A stretch of 44,576 bases of DNA from Acidimicrobiia bacterium (GTDB lineage: Bacteria > Actinomycetota > Acidimicrobiia > Acidimicrobiales > JANYDT01): positions 1 through 44,576 of the forward strand of contig JANYDT010000064.1 of the NCBI GenBank assembly GCA_025359845.1, written 5' to 3'. The notes below the pieces were generated by a model. The model was not told the DNA's origin. It did no database searches and was given only the letters and a program-made list of their open reading frames with translations. Position 1 is the first letter of the stretch. Each line of letters begins with the position of its first letter. This document shows, in pieces, positions 10,028 to 18,034 of this stretch. The translations under genes were made by a program, and so were the position numbers.

Positions 10028-11212
10028 TTACAGCGGCTCGGACGTGAAGACCAGCGCCCCGTTACCAGTGGTCGGGCCGCCGGTCTGCGCGAGCGTGACC
10101 TCGGCTCCCGGCACCTGGTCAAGCGCCCGTCCCTGGATCTGCTTGATCGCCTCAATCATCTGGGGCGATCCGTGCAGGCGACCCATGCCCAGTGCCCCGC
10201 CGTTGGTGTTGAACGGCGGCAGGTCGCTGGCGGCGGTGCGCCCGCCGAGTATCGACGCGGCCTCCCCTTCACCGCAGAATCCGAGAGCTTCCAGGTACAG
10301 GTAGATGAAGTAGCTGAACCCGTCGTAGACGTTGGCCTGGTCGATGTCGCAGGCTGACAGCCCGCAGCTCGACCAGAGGGCCTTGGCCAGCTGCGCGGCG
10401 CCAGCCTGGAACTCCTCGAGGAGGAAGGCTGGCGTCGTAGAGTAGTTGAGTCCGAGGCTGGCCGCGCCGCTGACGTGCGCGGGCTTACGTCTGAGGTCGC
10501 GGGCTCTCTCGGCGGTGGTGAACACCACCGCAGCGCATCCGTCGACCGGCATGTCACAGTCCAGTCGCGAGAGCGGCTCAGCGATCATCTTTCCGCCGAA
10601 GTAGTCCTCGCGTGTGATCGGCTGCCGGTAGAAGACGGCCTCTTCGTTCACGCTGGCACTGAGCCGGATCTTCGCGATCAGGGTGGCCATGTCTTCGCGC
10701 GTTGCTCCGTACTTCGCCATGTAGCGGGAGTAGGGGAACGAGAAGCGCATCACGTTGTGGATGTCGCCGTAGGGGTAGTTGAACTCCGGGCGGTCACCGG
10801 TGGCCCGCAGGTCGGGCTGGCCGAAGTTGGCGGGGTTGTGCATGCCTCGCCACACCAGCGCGTAGTCGCAGGCGCCTGCCGCGACTGCGTAGACGGCCTC
10901 GACCGCGGACGCCGTGACGGTTCCTTGTGTGATCGAGGTGGACCACCGGAGGTTGCGTAGGTTGAACGCTTGCGCGATGAAGTTCACGCCGACGGTGTCG
11001 AGCCCATCGACGTCGCCAGCGCCCATGCGGGACGCGTTCGGGTAGTTCGACAGGCCGTCGATGTCATCGACGCTGAGGCCCGCGTCCTCGACCGCGCGCG
11101 TGCACGCCTGGACGGCGAGCGAGCCGAGCGGCCGGTTCGAACGGCGCGCGACCTCCGAGAACCCGACGCCCACCGCGGCGACCGGTCGACCGGCCAATCG
11201 TCCCCGCGTCAC
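10028..11212 (-). CDS. Thiolase-fold, Ltp2-like protein no. 1 (candidate retro-aldolase)
   Basis: 394 residues, GTG start at 11212 overlapping the TGA of the DUF35 gene (GTGA). Thiolase fold without the nucleophilic Cys: the usual position reads SITQGTVTASAV. It keeps NVYDGFSYF (YDGF at 296-299), FNTNGGALGMGRLHG at 334-348 and GPTTGNG at the C-terminus, the pattern of SCP-x/lipid-transfer-like thiolases. Known relatives paired with a DUF35 protein, the Ltp2/ChsH2 type of steroid side-chain degradation, act as CoA-ester retro-aldolases rather than thiolases. The adjacent coupled DUF35 gene supports that role. Substrate unknown. A second pair exists at 16151-17711. Confidence 0.85.
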   Translation of the reverse strand: MTRGRLAGRPVAAVGVGFSEVARRSNRPLGSLAVQACTRAVEDAGLSVDDIDGLSNYPNASRMGAGDVDGLDTVGVNFIAQAFNLRNLRWSTSITQGTVTASAVEAVYAVAAGACDYALVWRGMHNPANFGQPDLRATGDRPEFNYPYGDIHNVMRFSFPYSRYMAKYGATREDMATLIAKIRLSASVNEEAVFYRQPITREDYFGGKMIAEPLSRLDCDMPVDGCAAVVFTTAERARDLRRKPAHVSGAASLGLNYSTTPAFLLEEFQAGAAQLAKALWSSCGLSACDIDQANVYDGFSYFIYLYLEALGFCGEGEAASILGGRTAASDLPPFNTNGGALGMGRLHGSPQMIEAIKQIQGRALDQVPGAEVTLAQTGGPTTGNGALVFTSEPL

Positions 11213-11721
11213 ACTTTCCCGCTCTCATCGGCGATGAACTCGAACATCGGTAGGACAAAGCTGTCATCCAACGTCTGGAAGACGACGCGGACCCGCCGGC
11301 CCACCTGCGCGAATTCCGGCGGGACTCCGACGAGGTTGCCCATCACCACGAGGCCGGGCTGTTCGTCAAGTTCGACCGCGAGCACGGCGTACGGTGTCGC
11401 GGACTCGAAACCTGGAGGCGGGGAGCCGCGCATGATCGAGAACGAGTGGATCGTGCCTTCCCCGGACACGCGCTCGAAGCCAAGATCCTCGCCGTGGCAC
11501 CGCATGCAGATCGGCGCGGGTGGGTGGAAGAAGCGCTGGCAGGCGCTGCATCGCTGGATCGCCAGTTCGCCACGCCGGGCCGCATCCCAGAAGCCCTTGG
11601 TGCGAAGCGTCGGCGTGGGACGAGGACGGACCGGGGCTGATGCTGCCTCATTGCCGGGGGTCCCCGACCGGTAGCTGCTTGACATCGTCCGATCACGCGA
11701 CCTGGGCAGTCGCTTACTCAC
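11209..11721 (-). CDS. DUF35 OB-fold zinc-ribbon protein no. 1 (ChsH2/DUF35-like partner)
   Basis: 170 residues. N-terminal zinc ribbon CSACQRFFHPPAPICMRC (CxxC ... CxxC) followed by an OB-fold with GEGTIHSFSIM and YAVLAVELDEQPGLVVMGNLVG. GTG at 11721 is supported by its 4-base overlap with the tetR stop; an internal ATG at 11685 is the alternative and would remove a basic 12-residue leader. These proteins bind thiolase-fold partners and supply the acyl-CoA binding surface. Co-translation with the thiolase at 10028-11212 suggests an obligate heteromer. Confidence 0.85.
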   Translation of the reverse strand: MSKRLPRSRDRTMSSSYRSGTPGNEAASAPVRPRPTPTLRTKGFWDAARRGELAIQRCSACQRFFHPPAPICMRCHGEDLGFERVSGEGTIHSFSIMRGSPPPGFESATPYAVLAVELDEQPGLVVMGNLVGVPPEFAQVGRRVRVVFQTLDDSFVLPMFEFIADESGKV

Positions 11722-12461
11722 TTAGGTACGTTACCGACGTCAGTGGTAGGTGTCAACCTTCGGTCCGGCCCTTGGAGCGACATTTCGAGGAGTTCGCCGA
11801 GAATTTCGACTGCCCGCTCGTGGCCTCGCGTCGAACCGTTCAGGCGGTCGAGCACGATCTGGGCCCTCAACGCGGCGATGAGCGCGACGAGCCCTTCAGC
11901 GTCCTCTTTCGAGACCCCTGCACCGTCCTCCACGGAGGCCAGGAGTCGCGCTTCGAGCACCTCTCGCGCCCACGGCTGCGCCGGTGACAGCTTCCTGCCG
12001 ATGGTGTCCGGGTTGTTGACTGCGATCGCGGTCGCCTCGAGCCAGACCTTGCCCCATCCGCTCGTTCGCGGATCGGTGTTGAGCAGGTCCGTCATCTCGG
12101 CGTAATAGTTGTCCGTGAATTTCGCTCCCGTGTCGTAGCGTGCTCGTTGACGTCGGACCACGATATCGGTCAGGTGATCGAGGACCTCGGTCATCAGGCG
12201 ATCGAGCGAGCCGAAGTGGTAATGGACCAGCGCCTGGTTCACACCTGCTTCGCGCGCGATCTTTCGCGTCGAGATCCCCGCAGCACCCTCGACCCGCAAG
12301 AGCCGCCATGCCGCACGTAGGATTGTCTCGCGGGTGCTCAGCTCGCGTTTGTCGCGGTTGGCGAGCGAATCTTGGATCGCGGCGATCGGATCGTCCTCGC
12401 CCGGCTCCTGGCGCGACCCGCTCCGCTGGCCCGTAGCCGCGACGATCTCCGAGCGCTTCAC
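11718..12461 (-). CDS. TetR-family transcriptional regulator
   Basis: 247 residues with a helix-turn-helix at about 62-82 (ISTRKIAREAGVNQALVHYHF) after an unusually long polar N-terminal tail of about 40 residues. GTG start at 12461, overlapping the TGA of a tiny upstream frame. The C-terminal two-thirds is the ligand-binding helical domain. Heads the chain tetR - DUF35 - thiolase, each joined by a GTGA overlap, so it probably controls that unit in response to a pathway intermediate. It is the only obvious regulator in the window and thus a candidate reader of the repeated 16-bp operator, but no operator copy lies in front of its own unit, which weakens that link. Confidence 0.9.
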   Translation of the reverse strand: MKRSEIVAATGQRSGSRQEPGEDDPIAAIQDSLANRDKRELSTRETILRAAWRLLRVEGAAGISTRKIAREAGVNQALVHYHFGSLDRLMTEVLDHLTDIVVRRQRARYDTGAKFTDNYYAEMTDLLNTDPRTSGWGKVWLEATAIAVNNPDTIGRKLSPAQPWAREVLEARLLASVEDGAGVSKEDAEGLVALIAALRAQIVLDRLNGSTRGHERAVEILGELLEMSLQGPDRRLTPTTDVGNVPK

Positions 12462-12520
12462 CGAGCGAGAAAGGCGCGGTCGGTCGGGCGCTCACCGTCG
12501 GGTCGACTCGCTGCCTTCAC
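12458..12520 (-). CDS. Possible tiny leader ORF coupled to tetR
   Basis: GTG 12520 preceded by GGAGGGA at a good distance encodes 20 residues and ends in TGA sharing a GTGA overlap with the tetR start. No homology expected. It may serve translational coupling of tetR, which has no ribosome site of its own. An ATG at 12535 in the same frame is the alternative start. Confidence 0.35.
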   Translation of the reverse strand: MKAASRPDGERPTDRAFLAR

Positions 12521-12567
12521 GTCCACTCCCTCCATTGGAACATCGCCGTCGGTACTTGACACTATCA

Positions 12568-12747
12568 CCCGTGCCACTGCTGATCTACCTGCTGACGGGC
12601 GCGATCGACCTGGCGTTCGAGGACGGCCGGCTCGTCGGGGGCGACGACGGGAACAGCGCGAACATCCGTCCGGCATGACCCACGACGAGGTGGTGGCGTC
12701 GGAGGGGGTGGGCATCGACGCCGCCGAAGAGGACATCTACCCGCGAT
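12568..12747 (+). pseudogene. Cupin-domain remnant
   Basis: A plus-strand segment reads PVPLLIYLLTGAIDLAFEDG and then, after one missing G near 12673, GMTHDEVVASEGVGIDA. This lines up with the cupin at 36955-37383 (VSLQIIYVLKGWIDLVFEDG ... NIPPGMIHNEIGTSDD). The N-terminal third with the HxH metal ligands is absent. It shows that a further cupin gene of the island was lost here. Confidence 0.6.
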
Positions 12748-13644
12748 TCACCCGACCGAGACGAAATCGCGACCTGGCAAGGTGACCAGCGAGCGAGCCT
12801 CCAGCGCCGGAGCGACCTCACGGCCGCACGCACGCACGAGGCGTGCCGCGCGTTCGACGAGCTGGCCGTTGGATGTGGCCATCTCGCCCGGTGCCAGCCA
12901 ATGGCAGTCCTCGAAACCGACGCGGATCCACCCGCCGAGACCTAGCGCGGCGCCGAGCACCTGCCAGTGCCGGTGCGGGTCGATCACGATCGCAGTCCAG
13001 GGACGCGCCGGTCCGAGCCGGTTCGCCAGATATGTGAGGTAGCGCGGATCGGCAGCTTGACTCCCGAGGACGCCGAGCACGAAGGACAGGTGCCCGTGCG
13101 AAGTGTCCCCGCCGAGTTCGCCGAGAACGTCGAGGTTGTCGAGATGGCCGATCTCGTAGCACTCGAGATCGGCGGCCGTCCCCGCGGCGGTAAACACGCT
13201 GAGCGACTCGAGCATCGTCGCGAAGGTCGTAACGACCGCCCTGTCGGTCTTGAGATGGGCCGACCCGTCGAATGCCGCATAGTTGTAACAGCCGAGGCTG
13301 AGCGTCGCGAGTTCGGGACGCAGCACCTCGACCGGACGCACCCGCTCGCGCAGGTCGGCCGTGCCACCGCACGACAGGTTCAGCGCCACCTCGGGCACCT
13401 CCACCCGGATGGCTTCCACGGCGTCGGCGAAATGCGCTACGTCGTGCGAGGGCGATCCGGTAGCGGGTTCACGGCCGTGCAAGTGAATGACTCCGGCGCC
13501 GGCATCGACGGCCCGGCGCGCCTCCCGGGCCAGCTCCTCCGGCGTGTAAGGGAGGTTCGGGTTCCCGTCCTGGCGGCTCGCGCCCCCCGTGATCGCGCAG
13601 GTGATCACGACACGATCGTCCTGGGCTCCCGCACTGTGGTTCAT
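12748..13644 (-). CDS. BKACE-family beta-keto acid cleavage enzyme (DUF849)
   Basis: 298 residues. ATG 13644 with GAGGGAGGG upstream. Features: N-terminal VVITCAITGG, the zinc-binding HLHGREPATG (His54 and His56), NLSCGGT, and C-terminal RVGFEDCHWL. The family condenses a beta-keto acid with acetyl-CoA and splits it into acetoacetate and a new acyl-CoA; the prototype is 3-keto-5-aminohexanoate cleavage enzyme. In this island it would remove C2 units or open a keto acid derived from the substrate (inference). Divergent from P450 no. 2, from which it is separated by 204 bases. Specificity cannot be read from sequence. Confidence 0.88.
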   Translation of the reverse strand: MNHSAGAQDDRVVITCAITGGASRQDGNPNLPYTPEELAREARRAVDAGAGVIHLHGREPATGSPSHDVAHFADAVEAIRVEVPEVALNLSCGGTADLRERVRPVEVLRPELATLSLGCYNYAAFDGSAHLKTDRAVVTTFATMLESLSVFTAAGTAADLECYEIGHLDNLDVLGELGGDTSHGHLSFVLGVLGSQAADPRYLTYLANRLGPARPWTAIVIDPHRHWQVLGAALGLGGWIRVGFEDCHWLAPGEMATSNGQLVERAARLVRACGREVAPALEARSLVTLPGRDFVSVG

Positions 13645-13762
13645 AGGATGGACCCTCCCTCTTTGACGGGCACCGACTACGACAGGCGATTCCGCCTGGG
13701 CCGACCAGATAATGGGCGTACGCCGACACTACACCTCACCAACACGCGCCAGCACACATCTC

Positions 13763-13778
13763 TTGGGCGATCGACCAG
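13763..13778 (+). promoter_or_regulatory. Operator B in front of P450 no. 2
   Basis: TTGGGC-GATC-GACCAG, 70 bases before the P450 start and 119 bases from the divergent beta-keto-acid cleavage gene. Right half-site is imperfect. No strong promoter boxes were found immediately before it. The divergent region 13645-13848 contains no gene. Confidence 0.5.
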
Positions 13779-13848
13779 TTCTTCGTTGACTTACGCCGCT
13801 GGCAATGCGACCATGGCCTGGTTCGGACATTCTCGAGAAGGAGCTCCG

Positions 13849-15078
13849 ATGCCGCTCAATGACTACGTACAACATCTGCCTCTACGTGTCCCGCCGGAAG
13901 ACGTACACCCCATGACGCGCTTAATGCTCCGAGAATGCCCAGTCGTGCACAGTGGCCACGACGGCGGATTCTGGTTGCTCAACCGACATGAAGACATTCT
14001 CCGTGTGATGCAGGACTGGGATGGGTTCGCGAACGGCAACGCCGGTTGCCGCGTCCCGCACGACCCTCCCGGGGTCAACCGTCCTCCGATGCCACCGATC
14101 GACTGGAACGGACCCATACACCGCAAGGTCCGCGACGTGATGAACCCGTTCCTCTCGCCGCGGGCGCTGGCGAAGAACGAGCCGGGGTTCCGCTCGATCA
14201 TCGGCGCCATGATCGCTGAGTTCGCGCCTGACGGTCATGCCGACATCTCCTCGCAGCTCTCGAAGCGGTTCCCGTCGCAGATCACCTGTCAGGAGCTGCT
14301 GGGCGTGAACGACGCGAAGGATCTGGAGAACCTCCGCATTTGGAACCGCAGGCTCAGCTACGACCTCCTAACCGAGGATCCGGCCGTGCTCGCAGAGGTC
14401 CAGCGGGAGTGGTCGGCATGGTCGACTGCCCTCGTGGAGCAGCGAAAGGCCGAACCGGGAGACGACATCGTGTCCGCTCTCATCAACGCGAAGAACGACG
14501 GTCGGCCGCTGCTCAACGACGTCGAGGTCGTGGGGGCAATCCAGATCCTCGTCTCTGGAGGCTTCAGCACGACCTCCGAAGCCACGGCGAACATCGTGGT
14601 CCGGCTGATCGACGATCCAACGCTCGAAGCGCTGCTGCGCGAACGTCCTGACCTCATCCCGGCCGCGATCGAGGAGATCCTTCGCCTCGATCCACCAGTG
14701 AACACCCGCCCCCGTCGCTGCACACGAGACGTCGAGATCGGCGGCAAACTGCTCCGAGAAAACGACCGTCTCCTCGTGAACTACCTGGCGGCCAACGTCG
14801 ACCCCGACGAATGGGACGAGCCAGACGAGTTCATCATCAACCGGACGCGCAACCGCGTCATGACCTTCGGCGCCGGACCTCATCGCTGCATCGGGTCGAC
14901 CATGGCCCGCATCTCGCTGCGCATCATGGTGGAAGAGCTGCTCAAGCACGTCACCGGCATCAAATACGCCGACGACCGCCACGAGCGGCGCGTCTCGACG
15001 CAGCCCGGCGGATGGCGGATGGTCGAGTCGTTCCCGGTCACGTTCACCACGGTGACCCCGCCCCAGTCGCTCACTTGA
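13849..15078 (+). CDS. Cytochrome P450 no. 2, soluble bacterial type
   Basis: 409 residues. ATG 13849 with a GAGAAGGAG ribosome site is the start; the open frame runs far upstream, but that part is antisense to the beta-keto-acid cleavage gene and not protein-like. Haem loop FGAGPHRCIG with Cys347; ExxR motif EILR at 276-279; I-helix GGFST at 237-241, again with Ser where an Asp/Glu is usual. Close paralogue of P450s no. 1 and no. 3 along its whole length, so a related substrate or successive oxidations of one substrate are likely. Needs ferredoxin electrons; the only ferredoxin gene in the window is at 17751-17945. Confidence 0.95.
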   Translation: MPLNDYVQHLPLRVPPEDVHPMTRLMLRECPVVHSGHDGGFWLLNRHEDILRVMQDWDGFANGNAGCRVPHDPPGVNRPPMPPIDWNGPIHRKVRDVMNPFLSPRALAKNEPGFRSIIGAMIAEFAPDGHADISSQLSKRFPSQITCQELLGVNDAKDLENLRIWNRRLSYDLLTEDPAVLAEVQREWSAWSTALVEQRKAEPGDDIVSALINAKNDGRPLLNDVEVVGAIQILVSGGFSTTSEATANIVVRLIDDPTLEALLRERPDLIPAAIEEILRLDPPVNTRPRRCTRDVEIGGKLLRENDRLLVNYLAANVDPDEWDEPDEFIINRTRNRVMTFGAGPHRCIGSTMARISLRIMVEELLKHVTGIKYADDRHERRVSTQPGGWRMVESFPVTFTTVTPPQSLT

Positions 15079-15223
15079 ACCGTCCCGCTCAGCGTGACGT
15101 GTCGCGTGGCGCCACGCCTTCGAGTCGCGCGCCTCGTAGCGTCCAGCGGACGGGCCGAAGTAGCTGCGCCGTGGCGCCAGCGGCCCACGGTTCATCCGGA
15201 GGAGCAGCACTGCCTCACCGAGC

Positions 15224-16126
15224 TCAGCCCTCATCGGTCGTCGGCAGAGCGAGCCCGATGGAGGTCGCATAGCGGTCGAGCGCGTCCGCCTCGTCGATCC
15301 CCACGGTCCCGAGCCGGGGAGTACCGACGTCTTCCCAGGGCGAGACGAGAACGCGGTCGATGCCGGCATCGGCGAGGCGTTGGAGTTCATCAATACCCGG
15401 CAGGTGGTCCATCATCGTCACCGCGACCTCGAAGTGGCCGTCACGACCTGAAGCGAGCCAGTCGCGGCGGGCGCGCACCGCACCTTCGGCTATCCGTTCG
15501 ATCGGTCCCGACGCGAGCCAGCCGTCACCGCGGCGGACGGCGCGTCGACGCGCCGCGTCGCTGTTCCCACCGATGAGGAGCTTGGGACTGGGCCGCTGCT
15601 CCGGCTTCGGTTCGAAGCCGATCGGATCGAAGTCGAAGTGACGACCGTGGTATTCGGGCCGGGCGCTCGTGAAGAGCGTGCGGATCACGTCGAGCATCTC
15701 GTCAGTCCGGGATCCGCGCGTTGAGAAGTCGGCACCGACGGCCCGGAACTCGTTCGCGTTCCATCCGACGCCGAGGCCGAGATCGAGCCGCCCCGACGAG
15801 AGCACGTCAAGGGTCGCGATGTCACGGGCCAGCATCACGGGATTGCGCAGCGGGGCGATCAGGACGCTGACGCCGAGGCGGATGCGCGACGTGGCCTGCG
15901 CGATCGCGGCGAGCGCGACGAGCGGCGAGACGAACTCCGCGTCAGGCAGATAGAGCAGGCGACCGTAGCGGGCCACGATGTCGGCGCCGTCGGCGCCGAG
16001 CGCCACGTGCTCACTCAGCCAGACCGAGTCGTACCCGCAATATTCGGCACGGCGCGCAAGCTCCACCAGCGAGTGACTGCGCGCCATCGCCAAATTCACG
16101 GCGACCTTGATGCGCGCCGGACTCAC
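15224..16126 (-). CDS. LLM-class F420-dependent oxidoreductase
   Basis: 300 residues with a luciferase-like TIM barrel: YDSVWLSEHVAL, LGVSVLIAPLRNPVMLARDIATLD, SSGRLDLGLGVGWNANEF and LLIGGNSDAARRRAVRRGDGW. GTG 16126 lies 25 bases after the DUF35 no. 2 stop, so it closes the P450-ferredoxin-thiolase-DUF35 operon. Members use F420 (some FMN) for hydride transfer or monooxygenation of CoA esters, ketones or alcohols. The reaction here is not determinable. F420 use fits an actinobacterial host. Confidence 0.88.
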   Translation of the reverse strand: MSPARIKVAVNLAMARSHSLVELARRAEYCGYDSVWLSEHVALGADGADIVARYGRLLYLPDAEFVSPLVALAAIAQATSRIRLGVSVLIAPLRNPVMLARDIATLDVLSSGRLDLGLGVGWNANEFRAVGADFSTRGSRTDEMLDVIRTLFTSARPEYHGRHFDFDPIGFEPKPEQRPSPKLLIGGNSDAARRRAVRRGDGWLASGPIERIAEGAVRARRDWLASGRDGHFEVAVTMMDHLPGIDELQRLADAGIDRVLVSPWEDVGTPRLGTVGIDEADALDRYATSIGLALPTTDEG

Positions 16127-16150
16127 CTCGGCGGGCCCCCTCGGTGACGT

Positions 16151-16585
16151 TCAGGCAGGACGAAGCCCGTCGTCGGGAATGAACAGGGGCACGAAGAAGT
16201 CGCCCTGCGCCACGAAGCGCACTGCGACGCGCATTCCGATGAAGACCGCCTCGGGCCGGCAGCCCACGATGTTCGTGGTGAGCCGCAGATGCCGTTGGTC
16301 GTCGAGCTCGACGAGAGAGATCACGTACGGCTCGCGGAGCCCCGGTCGCCACGGGTGATGGTTGATGACGTAGGAGTAGATGGTCCCCTTGCCGCTGGTG
16401 GTCTCGTAGGAGAGGTCCCGACCGTGGCACTCCGGGCACATCGGTCGAGGCGGATGACACCACACACGGCACGCCTTGCACCGGAGGATACGAAGCTCGC
16501 CGTCGCGGCCGCTCGTCCAGAAGTCCCGGTTCAGATCCGTGATCTCCGGGAGCACCCGCGGTTCTTCTCGTTCGTTCATCTCCAC
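16151..16585 (-). CDS. DUF35 OB-fold zinc-ribbon protein no. 2
   Basis: 144 residues. Zinc ribbon CKACRVWCHPPRPMCPECHG, then the OB-fold stretch GKGTIYSYVINHHPW and YVISLVELDDQRHLRLTTNIVG. GTG 16585 begins one base after the thiolase no. 2 stop; ATG 16579 is an alternative. Acts as the partner subunit of the thiolase-fold protein encoded immediately upstream, as in Ltp/DUF35 aldolases. Note that the gene order (thiolase first) is the reverse of pair no. 1 (DUF35 first), so the two pairs are probably not a simple recent tandem duplication. Confidence 0.85.
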   Translation of the reverse strand: MEMNEREEPRVLPEITDLNRDFWTSGRDGELRILRCKACRVWCHPPRPMCPECHGRDLSYETTSGKGTIYSYVINHHPWRPGLREPYVISLVELDDQRHLRLTTNIVGCRPEAVFIGMRVAVRFVAQGDFFVPLFIPDDGLRPA

Positions 16586-16586
16586 C

Positions 16587-17711
16587 TCACCGTGTCAAGA
16601 GGAGACAACCCGTGTTGGGGCCGCCGCCTGCCGCAGCGATCGCCACTTCGGCACCGTCGACCTGACGGGCGCCCGCCCGGCCCTGAAGCTGCAAGATGGC
16701 CTCGTACAGGAGCCAATAGCCGTGCAACCGTCCGGCGGAGAGCTGTCCCCCGTAAGTGTTCATCGGGAGCTCGCCACCGAGGGAAATCCGTATCCCGCCC
16801 TCGACGAACGGACCGCCCTCGCCTCTCTTGCAGAACCCCAGGTTCTCCAGCCAATTGAGCGCGAGATAGGTGAAGCCGTCGTAGATCTCGACCACGTCGA
16901 CGTCGGCGGGCTTCAAGTCGGTTCTGGACCAGAGTTGGCGCGCCGAATCGTCTTGGCCCATCGAGGTGAACTCCACACGCTGGTCCCACGACATCTTGCC
17001 GTGGGTACCGCACGCCAGCGCCTCGAAGCGCACGGGAACATTCGGGCAGTCCGGTTCGTGGTCGGCCGCCGACACGATCAGTGCGACGGCACCGTCGATC
17101 GGGATGTCGCAGTCGAGCAGGCCGAAAGGCTCGGCGATCCACCGCGCGCTGAGGTATTCGTCCAAGGTGATCGGTTCGCGCAGCGCCGCCTGTTCGTTAA
17201 GCGCTGCGTGGCGCCGGCTCGTGACCGCGATCGCTCCCAGTTGCTCGCGGGTCGTCCCGTAGTCGTGCATGTGGCGCCGGGCGTGCATCGCCACCATGCT
17301 GGCTGCGGAGTACTCGTGGAACGGGATGTGCCACGCGGCGTCGCCCGTGGCCCCGTCCCTGAACTCACCGCTGAGCATGCTCACGGAGCGGTAGACGAGG
17401 ACGTGGCGGCACAGCCCGGTGGCGACGGCCATGATCGCCTGCACGACGTAGCGAAGGTGCCCGCCGGCACCCTGGCCACCGAACGGGGCCATCCAAGCCA
17501 GACGGGCGCCGAGTGAGTTCTTGACGTCGTCCGGCGGTGCCTCGCCCATGGTGGCGATGCCATCAATGTCTTCGACGGTCAGTCCGGCGTCAGCTATGGC
17601 CGTCATGGCCGCATCGAGCGCGAGCTCGAGACCGCTGCGCCCCAGACGGCGCCCCGTCTTGGAGATTCCGACGCCGGATACCAACGCCCGCCGTTCGAGC
17701 AATTCACGCAC
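16587..17711 (-). CDS. Thiolase-fold, Ltp2-like protein no. 2 (candidate retro-aldolase)
   Basis: 374 residues, GTG start 17711. No nucleophile Cys at the usual place (FGGQGAGGHLRYVVQA). Keeps EIYDGFTYLALNWLE (YDGF at 277-280), PMNTYGGQLSAGRLHGYW and AGGGPNTG. Clearly related to, but well diverged from, thiolase no. 1. It sits between the ferredoxin gene (39 bases upstream) and its DUF35 partner. By analogy with Ltp2-type aldolases it would split a beta-hydroxyacyl-CoA, perhaps one made after P450 hydroxylation; that order of events is inferred. Confidence 0.85.
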   Translation of the reverse strand: MRELLERRALVSGVGISKTGRRLGRSGLELALDAAMTAIADAGLTVEDIDGIATMGEAPPDDVKNSLGARLAWMAPFGGQGAGGHLRYVVQAIMAVATGLCRHVLVYRSVSMLSGEFRDGATGDAAWHIPFHEYSAASMVAMHARRHMHDYGTTREQLGAIAVTSRRHAALNEQAALREPITLDEYLSARWIAEPFGLLDCDIPIDGAVALIVSAADHEPDCPNVPVRFEALACGTHGKMSWDQRVEFTSMGQDDSARQLWSRTDLKPADVDVVEIYDGFTYLALNWLENLGFCKRGEGGPFVEGGIRISLGGELPMNTYGGQLSAGRLHGYWLLYEAILQLQGRAGARQVDGAEVAIAAAGGGPNTGCLLLTR

Positions 17712-17750
17712 GGCGCCTCGCCGGCGTCTTGTCTGGACGGGTCTGGCTTC

Positions 17751-17945
17751 TCACGGTTCGATCCGGATGGCCCGCTCGGGGCACCCCGCGACTGCGGCTC
17801 TGGCTCGCTCCAGATCCGGACTCTCCGGAAAGTCGCGATCTGGCGATATGGCGTGACCGATTTCGTCGACTTCGAAGAGATCAGGGGCCAAGGCATAGCA
17901 GCGGAGGTGGCCTTGACAGATCTCGGCATCAATGATGACCCGCAT
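17751..17945 (-). CDS. Small ferredoxin of the P450-partner type (probably 3Fe-4S)
   Basis: 64 residues. Cys10, His13 and Cys16 in CQGHLRC plus Cys54-55 region AGCPERAI give three cysteines, with His in place of the second cluster Cys. This is the usual pattern of actinobacterial 3Fe-4S ferredoxins that feed P450s. ATG 17945 with AAGGGAG upstream. Lies 89 bases after P450 no. 3 and shares its operon, so it most likely serves that enzyme and perhaps all three. No ferredoxin reductase is encoded in the window. Confidence 0.9.
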   Translation of the reverse strand: MRVIIDAEICQGHLRCYALAPDLFEVDEIGHAISPDRDFPESPDLERARAAVAGCPERAIRIEP

Positions 17946-18034
17946 ACAGTTTGAACTCCCTTTGTCGTTGGGCTGATGTCAGTCGGCGTTTGTTGTGCTG
18001 AGGTCAGTCGACCGGAATGAGGGGTCGCATCCGT

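Noticed and set aside
13830-13839. TTCTCGAGAA palindrome as an operator of P450 no. 2
   Set aside because: Ten bases, overlaps the ribosome site, and not repeated elsewhere in comparable positions.
12967-13848. A long N-terminal extension of P450 no. 2
   Set aside because: It runs antisense to the beta-keto-acid cleavage gene; the ATG at 13849 has the ribosome site and the family start.
17968-17983. TTGGGC-TGAT-GTCAGT as an eleventh operator before the ferredoxin gene
   Set aside because: Only the left half matches, and the ferredoxin is within an operon; counted as chance.
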